DNA of 64,000 bases, taken from assembly GCA_014607495.2 (NCBI GenBank), contig CP053169.1, forward strand, positions 3,038,001 to 3,102,000, read 5' to 3'. This stretch comes from Carposina sasakii. Taxonomy: Eukaryota; Arthropoda; Insecta; Lepidoptera; Carposinidae. Below the pieces are notes generated by a model that made no database searches, was not told where the DNA came from, and was given only the letters and a program-made list of their open reading frames with translations. Shown in pieces: positions 58,081 through 64,000 of this stretch. Within the stretch, counting starts at the first letter, position 1; each line of letters begins with the position of its first letter. The translations under genes and the position numbers were made by a program.

Positions 58081-58437
58081 CAGGGCCGGATTTAGAGGCC
58101 TAGAGGCCTCGGGGTAACAAAGGAGCGGAGGCCCCCTTGCCTCAAATTATTATTTTACTGATTGCCTGATTGGAGTGACGAAATATAGATTAATGATTTC
58201 TGTTAATATTTAAGAATAATATAATCAAATAATCACGTACCTACCTAAGTATGTAGTTACAAAGTACAGTAGGTAAAGGTAAAAGAGCCGAAAAAAATAT
58301 CAAAGGAAAAGATGTTTACTAGTGTTTACTACTTGGAATTTGAAAGATTTTTTTTCCGAAATATCTATTGTGGGGGCCCCCCGTGTGTGAAGGCCCCGGG
58401 CAATCGCCCCGGTTGCCCTCCTCTAAATCCGGCCCTG
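58081..58437. mobile_element. Nested hAT MITE, 357 bp, perfect 8-bp duplication
   Basis: CAGGGCCGGATTTAGAGG faces CCTCTAAATCCGGCCCTG. The flanks are identical, CCTACCAT at 58073-58080 and 58438-58445. The CAGGGCCGGATTTA terminus is a familiar hAT end. Inserted into the older element at 57468-59134. Confidence 0.95.
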
Positions 58438-58617
58438 CCTACCATGTAGCTCAATTTAAACTTACCTTACCTAGTCTCGTATAAAAAAAAGTTAACTTAT
58501 TTTAATGCACCATAAATAATCACATTCACACAATCAGTTTTATATTTACTCCCTTAGATACAAATTTACAATTACACGTATTTATTCACTATGTTGTATT
58601 CAATAAAATACTCTCTT

Positions 58618-58675
58618 CCTATCCCGTAAGGGATAAAGGCGTGATTATATGTATGTAATGTATGTATGTAAAACA
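58618..58675 (+). repeat. Dispersed tail repeat, short copy
   Basis: 'cctatcccgtaagggataaa' and 'ggcgtgattatatgtatgta' only; 5'-truncated member of the family at 9462. Confidence 0.7.
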
Positions 58676-59167
58676 AAACAATTAATTTTAAATCTAAATA
58701 ATCGCACGCAAAACTGTTTAGAGAAATGTAAAAACCAGTTTATATCCACTACTCTAGTTTCTCTTTCTCGCACGCGAACATAACTAATTAGTATCCTTTT
58801 TCTTCAATCAACAGAATAAATTGGAATAATTACAATAAAAGTATTTTGAAATATGAACGGAACTATGGTGGTAATAAGGCTCTAATTCATTTGACCACCG
58901 CGTCAACGTATCATCGCATTCTCATCGAATGTTACACGACTACGTTCAAAAGCCGTACCGTCGCGCGTCGACGCGGTCTCGTTGAAATGAACGTGGACTA
59001 TTTAAAATAGCCGTCTATGAATTCGACTAGTCTATGAATTCGACTAGTCTACGAATGAACGATGAACCGTTCAATCGTCGAATGTAGATGGACTAGTCGA
59101 TTCGACTAGTCCGTTGAATAAACGCCCATCGCTAGTAAAAAATATTTAAGTACTACATAATAAAATT

Positions 59168-59729
59168 ATGAATGCGGCCTCTACAACAAGCAAAGTACCA
59201 TTAATTGCAGAATATACTCTATCCCATCTTGGACAACATTTAAAAGAAAAACTCACCAAGGAATGTAAGTTTTGCAATACGTTTTTTGTTTACAGTTTAT
59301 CACCCAGCTTAGGGTTATATTTACGTATTATTTATTATTGTTTTGACGACAAATTCTTAAGTTTCAGAAGAAGATTTGTTAACATTACACTCGGTGTTTG
59401 GTGTGGTACTTCAAAGGGCATTGGATATTCTAGAAAAACAACCTACTTTTATTGCCTACACTTCTTGCAAAACCTTGAGAACCTTAATAGAAGTAAAGGG
59501 GGAAAACGATAGATGTTACAGGGTATTTCCAAAGATAAACTTTTGTCCTTGCCGTGCATTCCAGCATCAAGTTATAGAGAAAAAAGCCCAGGTGTTTTGC
59601 AAGCATGTTTTGGTGGCACGACTTGCTCATATGCTGAGTAAAACTGTTCCTCATGAAGTGACTGAAGAACAATATTCAATGTTGGTACGATCTATGTTTG
59701 ATCTTGAAGTAAAACCTGAAAATTTGTGA
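59168..59729 (+). CDS. ZSWIM7: SWIM zinc finger protein ZSWIM7 (SWS1 homolog)
   Basis: Two exons, 59168-59264 and about 59374-59729, encode about 150 aa (human about 140). Exon 1 ends at a strong donor (T|GTAAGT, phase 1). Exon 2 contains 'YLLTLHSVFG' and 'ALDILEKQ', like the family's helical N-terminus, and a SWIM motif C90-x-C92-x15-C108-x-H110 (NFCPCRAF ... VFCKH). Stop TGA is 59727-59729. SWIM proteins of this group pair with Rad51-paralog-like partners (SWSAP1) in the Shu complex, promoting Rad51 filament formation in homologous recombination in the nucleus. The exon 2 acceptor lies in CAGAAGAAG: using either of the first two AGs gives TAA at the joint. The third AG restores 'KEYLLTL', which fits the family, so it was chosen. 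RAD1 starts 13 nt downstream; a hAT insertion lies just upstream. Confidence 0.88.
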
Positions 59730-59742
59730 GTCTAATACAAAA

Positions 59743-62700
59743 ATGGATGATGGTACTTCAGAGTATTATTTTACCGCTTCCATGGATTCTGGAAAGACTT
59801 TATGCAGTTTGCTGAAAGCCATACAGTTTCAGGAGGTAGATATTTAACCATTTTTGCCGTAACAGATATGTAAGTTTACTGAATAGTATTCGTGGAATAC
59901 ATTCTGTTTCAACACTTGACATAGCACTTACTGCCACCAAAAGGTATGGGTAATGTTTTACCAGTCTACTTATGTATGTTATTGTTTAATTTTAGTGTGC
60001 AGTATTCTGTGCACTCCCCGAGGGTCTGAAGCTGACGGTGGAGGAAGGCAAGTGTGTCCAGGCCTCCGCTTATGTGCCGTCTGACAACTTCACTGAATAC
60101 AATGTGAGGAGTGATGTGGATGTCATGTTTAAGGTTGGTATTGATTGCTGATGTCATCATCTCAGCTATGATGTAGATAATAGAGATAGATGAGAGAGAT
60201 AAGAAGTCCACTGCTGAACTTCCCTAATGACTTCTACTGCATTAAACTACCCACAATCCTGACTGGGTTAAACAGCGGACAGCATGACCACGCATAGTGG
60301 ATATCATATTGTCTCTATACAAAATTCAATATGGCGTCTATATTTATCGTATTTTGACAGGCTAAATTGGTTTATCATATCGTGTTTTGCAGGTCATGCT
60401 AGGCTTGCAGGAGTGGATTATGCATATAAACATAGTAGATAGAGACTTGTGATGTTACATATTTTACTGGCATGTTTGCCGATGGTAGGTACATAAAGTA
60501 AACATGCTTACTAAGAAACCTTACTTTTGTGGGCCCTTTCTTCCACTATTTCTTTTAGGGTTGATTTTTCCAAACGTCAGATAGCCTTTCAGAAGAATAA
60601 AGTTGATGCTGTCTTTCTCTATAAGTTGAGACCAGGGGCGGCTCCTGATATTTTTAGATGGGGGTTCACATTTTTTTTATATGAGCGCATGCAAAATTAC
60701 AATTTGGAAACGCCGCGCGTGTTTACTCCCTTTTAGATGAGATGATGCAAGTGCAACCTCGTATATAGTGTTCTGTGAACCTCGCTCTTATTAAAATTTA
60801 GATGACCTAATGAAACACATTAAAGACAACCATATCGCGTTCTAACACGGATTAAGCGACATCTAGGCCGCATACGCGAATTAATGTAAGCGGCGCTCCA
60901 GATAAGGCTAATTTTTCATACGAAATCTTCTGTTTCACGCCCCGGCCTATGTCGGTATGTCTCTCGCACACATTGAATACAGTAATCGTACCAAATTTCA
61001 TTTGATTGTAGCGCGATCGCTAGCGCTCCACTCGATACATAATATTACAACTTACATAAGACGAACACTATTGTATAAACATAGTAGAATTGAAAGATAA
61101 TTAATAATTATAATATAGAGAAATATAGATTGCCTATGTAATTTTCGTGGGTGGGAGTGCACTGCACCAGCGCTCCTTACGACGAGCCGCCAGTGGTTGA
61201 CCATCAACTTTAGTCTTCAGATAGGCTATCTGAGGTTTGGAAAAATCGGCCCTAAATAGTGTAACTTGTTGTTTTCAGATAAGTATAGCAGTGCTTGCAG
61301 AATGCCTAAACATCTTTGGATCTGGTGAGGAGTCCAGCTTGAAGATGTATTACAGATGTGAAGGATCTCCATTGCTTTTAGTGTAAGATTTAATCTTAAT
61401 ATCAAATACTTGATTTATATCAGTTGTACAGGTAAGGGTGTACTACTGACGAAAAAAGCATGTATTGGGATGAGGCAAAATTTGTAGCTAAAAATATTTT
61501 ACAACTCAGTATGGACATGGACCGAATAACCAATATTTCACTCTTCCATCACACACTATTACGCATTTTGATATGCATTTGTTATAGTATGTCTCTTCTT
61601 AACCTTCCATAGGGTCTCTATGGAAGGTTAAGAAGAGACATTAGCGTCTGAGCGTCTGAGCGTCGGCGTCGGGCGAGCGTCAACGCGGCGTCGACGCTAC
61701 GTCGGCGCTGAATGGAAGCCGAACGCACAGAACACTGTAATTACGCAGCGCAAACATCGCGTCGTTTTATTATATTGGAGAAAATGCGGCCAACGCCGCG
61801 CTGACGCTCGCCCGACGCCGACATTCAAAAGACGCTCAGAAGACGCTAGTTTGGGGCGGCTCTAAGGCTGACCCCACATTCGCCGTGCGCGTTCCTAGAG
61901 CGTGCTACCGACGGGAACGCTGCGTTCACGCTATAGACACGCCGCACGCTGCGTTGTCGCACGCTCCAGGGTCGCACACGCCTAATGTGAGGTCACACTT
62001 AATATTATCAACAAAAATCACTTTTCTATTTAAATGTACAATTTTTTTTCAGTTTACAACCACAATCAGTGAACAATGTGATGACGGATTGTGAAATATC
62101 AACACAGACAGCCGACTCAATACTCGAGCTTCGTGACGAAGACACACCAGAAGTGGCCAAGCTGGTGCTTAAAGCCCCAGCCTTCCTCGGTCTACTGGCG
62201 GATATAGAACGCAGCTGTGACATTATTGAGCTCAACCTGACTCCGGAACATCCTAATGTTAGCATTGTCACTTATGGAATGCAGGTTAGTGTATTGTCCA
62301 CAACTATAGGTATATTTAGCATTGTATGCTTGCTTTAACTTCAAGCAAGTTACCATTACTTAAGTACTATGACAAATACATTACGTCGTGGATCTTTTAT
62401 AATACTGAAAAAAAAGGACTTCCTTTCTCAGACTGTGTATCGAAATCTTTCGATATAAATACAAATAAAAAAAACTGTAAACAACCCTATTATCTGATAA
62501 TTATCCTAGCTGATTTGTCAATTAACTTTTTGAAATTTTCTTTATTTTAATTATTATCTATTTATCTCAAAAAGGGTATCAGTTTTTCGCCATTATTAAA
62601 TAAACAGAAAAGAATAATACAATTTAAATGATAAAAATACAATTTAATTCAGAGTTAAAAGTAAGAAAGTACGTAATAAAGATAAATTCCTGAAATTCAC

Positions 62701-63848
62701 ACTTCTCTTGTCAGTCAAGGGTTTTTTTTATGTCTAGCGCGTTTGGATACATAAACAAACTTAGTTATTATTTTAGTGTTTGATTTCAAAATTGGTCAGA
62801 CGTGGCACCATGTGGTTCTATCGGCCTCTTGGTTGCTCTGCCTACCCCGTAAGGGATAATGGCGTGATTATATGTATGTATGTAATAAATAACACTTGCA
62901 GGACAGATCATGTATTGACATGCCCAAGTCATCAGACATGGTCCAAAGCTTCAGCTGTGAGGAACCAGTGACATTGAAGTACCAGCTACACCACATACGG
63001 TTGATTATGAAAGCTCTAGGAATCTCCAGCAAGGTATATCAAACCATAGTTACAGACTTTCATAGAAAATATATTATATGTAATTATCTCACTGTGTTTG
63101 CACATTATTTTATTCCATTTTCCAAATTACTTTGGTATTACCCCATCTTTCTGTAAAATAGTTGTTTATAAATAAACTGTACAAGGGACAAGAGGGTCTT
63201 GGTGTTTTGTAGGCGATGGGCTGACCACCTGTCACTACTAACCGAACTTGTACATCTCAACTACACCCTCAAAATTGGTCAGAAGTGGCACCATGTGGTC
63301 CTATCGGCCCTTGGTGCTCGGCCTACCCCGTAAGGGATAAAGGCGTGATTATATGTATGTATGTATAAATAGGGGGTAGGTAGTCGTAAAACGCACAAGT
63401 ATGTACTTAGTATTTGTACTTATCAAGTTCAAAAATTCGCTGCCGTCATATTTTCGCCTAGTGCCAGGACGCAAATAAGCGCCAACTGCACTTCTAGAAA
63501 ACGCAAACAAATACATACGCAGTCGGCGGCAGTAAATGTGAGCAAGATGTTTTACATTATTGAGATAAGAGAACTCTTAAATGATTCCATGTACATTTAT
63601 TAATTTATTCTATAGAAATGAGATAGGCGAACCTTACTTAGGTTGTTCTTACTTACGTTACTAACGATGTTTGCCTCAATTTTTTAATAATAATACCTTG
63701 TATGAATGTAATTAACTCGTTGAATATTTCGCAGGTGGTCCTTCGATGCAGTTCTAATGGACTACTTTTGCTGCAACTTAAGTTGGAAAAGGAGGATCAA
63801 AGGCAGATGTTCTCAGAGTTCTACATTGTACCACTTTTAGATGACTGA
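59743..63848 (+). CDS. RAD1: Cell cycle checkpoint protein RAD1 (9-1-1 clamp subunit)
   Basis: Six exons: 59743-59835, 59996-60133, 61279-61382, 62053-62284, 62902-63033 and 63735-63848, giving 270 aa (human 282). All introns are GT..AG; only the exon 3/4 joint splits a codon (GT|T). The start reads MDDGTSEYYFTASMDSGKTL with an 'LLKAIQF' block, then 'GLKLTVEEGKCVQASAYV', both close to RAD1. Exon 3 holds 'ECLNIFGSGEES' and 'CEGSPLLLV'. Exons 4-6 provide the second PCNA-like fold, ending 'FSEFYIVPLLDD' as in other RAD1 C-termini. RAD1 forms a ring with RAD9 and HUS1, loaded at damaged DNA to activate ATR-type signalling. The ATG context (caaaATGG) is good. Introns 2-5 are packed with transposon pieces. 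No poly(A) signal was seen before the window ends, so the 3' UTR runs on. Confidence 0.95.
60278..60412. repeat. Short dispersed element in RAD1 intron 2
   Basis: 'agcatgaccacgcatagtgg' and 'aaaattcaatatggcgtcta' match the block at about 56447-56600. Confidence 0.65.
60557..61254. mobile_element. Hairpin MITE in RAD1 intron 2, split by another element
   Basis: AGGGTTGATTTTTCCAAACG at the left faces AGGTTTGGAAAAATCGGCCC at the right, with TA next to both ends. Normally about 130 bp (compare 44245-44372), it is enlarged by the insertion at 60633-61194. Confidence 0.75.
60633..61194. mobile_element. hAT-like element nested in the intronic MITE
   Basis: CAGGGGCGGCTC faces GAGCCGCCAGTG. The flanks GTTGAGAC and GTTGACCA share five leading bases, a weak trace of an 8-bp duplication. 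No transposase seen. Confidence 0.65.
61591..61639. repeat. Perfect 22-bp hairpin in RAD1 intron 3
   Basis: The arms 61591-61612 and 61618-61639 are exact complements with a 5-nt loop (ggtct). It directly adjoins a GC-rich transposon-like block, so it may be that element's edge. Confidence 0.9.
61640..61996. mobile_element. Two GC-rich MITE-like elements in RAD1 intron 3
   Basis: First, 'cggcgtcgggcgagcgtca' faces 'tgacgctcgcccgacgccg' (about 61640-61850). Second, TGACCCCACATT faces AATGTGAGGTCA (61870-61995) around repeated GCGTT/CGCAC motifs. The base composition differs sharply from the surrounding intron. Exact borders uncertain. Confidence 0.6.
62786..62885 (+). repeat. Dispersed tail repeat abutting RAD1 exon 5
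   Basis: 'tcaaaattggtcagacgtgg' to 'gcgtgattatatgtatgta', ending about 17 bp before exon 5. The exon's acceptor tract (aataacacttgcag) lies right after the repeat's tail. Confidence 0.75.
63195..63368 (+). repeat. Dispersed tail repeat in RAD1 intron 5
   Basis: Long copy with the 'ttttgtaggcgatgggctga' head, 'accacctgtcactactaacc', and the TATGTATGTATG tail; like 17783-17942. Confidence 0.8.
63460..63540 (+). repeat. Dispersed block in RAD1 intron 5
   Basis: 'gtgccaggacgcaaataagc' and 'cttctagaaaacgcaaac' match about 24028-24085. Fragment of an unidentified repeat. Confidence 0.6.
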
Positions 63849-64000
63849 ATAGTTTACGTAACATAAAGGTCCAGGGTCTCTAAAACTGTTATTCTCATCC
63901 ATTGACATGCAATAGATGAAAGCATGCATAGCATGATATGACTATCTTCTGGGAGTGGCCCACCACAGCAACTCCTGTAAGCCAGTAGCAACTGAAGCGA

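Larger units (their letters stand above)
57468..59134. mobile_element. hAT-type element, 1.67 kb, perfect 8-bp duplication, next to ZSWIM7 start
   Basis: TAGCGATGGG at the left faces CCCATCGCTA at the right. Both flanks carry GTAAAAAA (57460-57467 and 59135-59142). Subterminal CGACTAGTCGA-like repeats occur at both ends. The interior has no transposase but includes an inverted repeat (57560-57660), a nested hAT MITE (58081-58437) and a tail repeat (58618-58675). Non-autonomous. Its right duplication ends 25 bp before the ZSWIM7 ATG. Confidence 0.93.

Overview
The window is a piece of an AT-rich insect nuclear genome, most likely a moth or butterfly. The evidence is several Helitron-like elements ending in CTAGT (Lep1 type), RTE-like LINE tails ending in GATGAT runs, many short GGTA/ACCT tracts, and conserved animal housekeeping genes with short exons and GT..AG introns. 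No bacterial or viral gene set is present.

Layout. 1-3.1 kb: a possible small secreted-protein gene (three short exons, 2185-3120) amid dispersed repeats. 3.8-8.2 kb: an almost intact hAT DNA transposon with a BED finger and transposase, flanked by CAAGAC-rich subterminal repeats and broken by two small indels near its C-terminus. 8.2-46.5 kb: a gene desert in which I recognise no host gene. It holds layered mobile-element remains: Helitron-like elements, long-TIR MITEs, TA-target MITEs, LINE 3' ends, tRNA-like SINE heads and short palindromes. 46.5-64 kb: a gene-rich stretch with MED21 (minus strand, three exons), an intronless SLC35G1-like transporter (minus strand), then ZSWIM7 and RAD1 (plus strand). 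Its intergenic and intronic DNA is largely transposon-derived.

How the genes relate. MED21 is a Mediator middle-module subunit. The SLC35G1-like protein is a ten-helix EamA transporter. ZSWIM7 (SWS1) acts with Rad51 paralogs in homologous recombination, and RAD1 is a clamp subunit of the 9-1-1 DNA-damage checkpoint. The ZSWIM7 stop and the RAD1 start are only 13 nt apart on the same strand. This suggests a dicistronic or co-transcribed pair of genome-maintenance genes and is the most interesting gene-level observation here. Two hAT-type insertions with perfect 8-bp target duplications sit just upstream of that pair. One ends 25 bp before the ZSWIM7 start codon after its duplication; the other carries eight TATCGATA octamers.

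Other notable signals: a family of 35-47 bp palindromes, two copies of which have 9-10 bp target duplications; a ~400-bp repeat clustered in the 5' flanks of the host genes; and several dated nestings, with SINE in hAT, hAT in hAT, MITE in Helitron, and LINE in a TAA-target element. All exon models were read by eye from splice consensus and remembered family similarity, without alignments.
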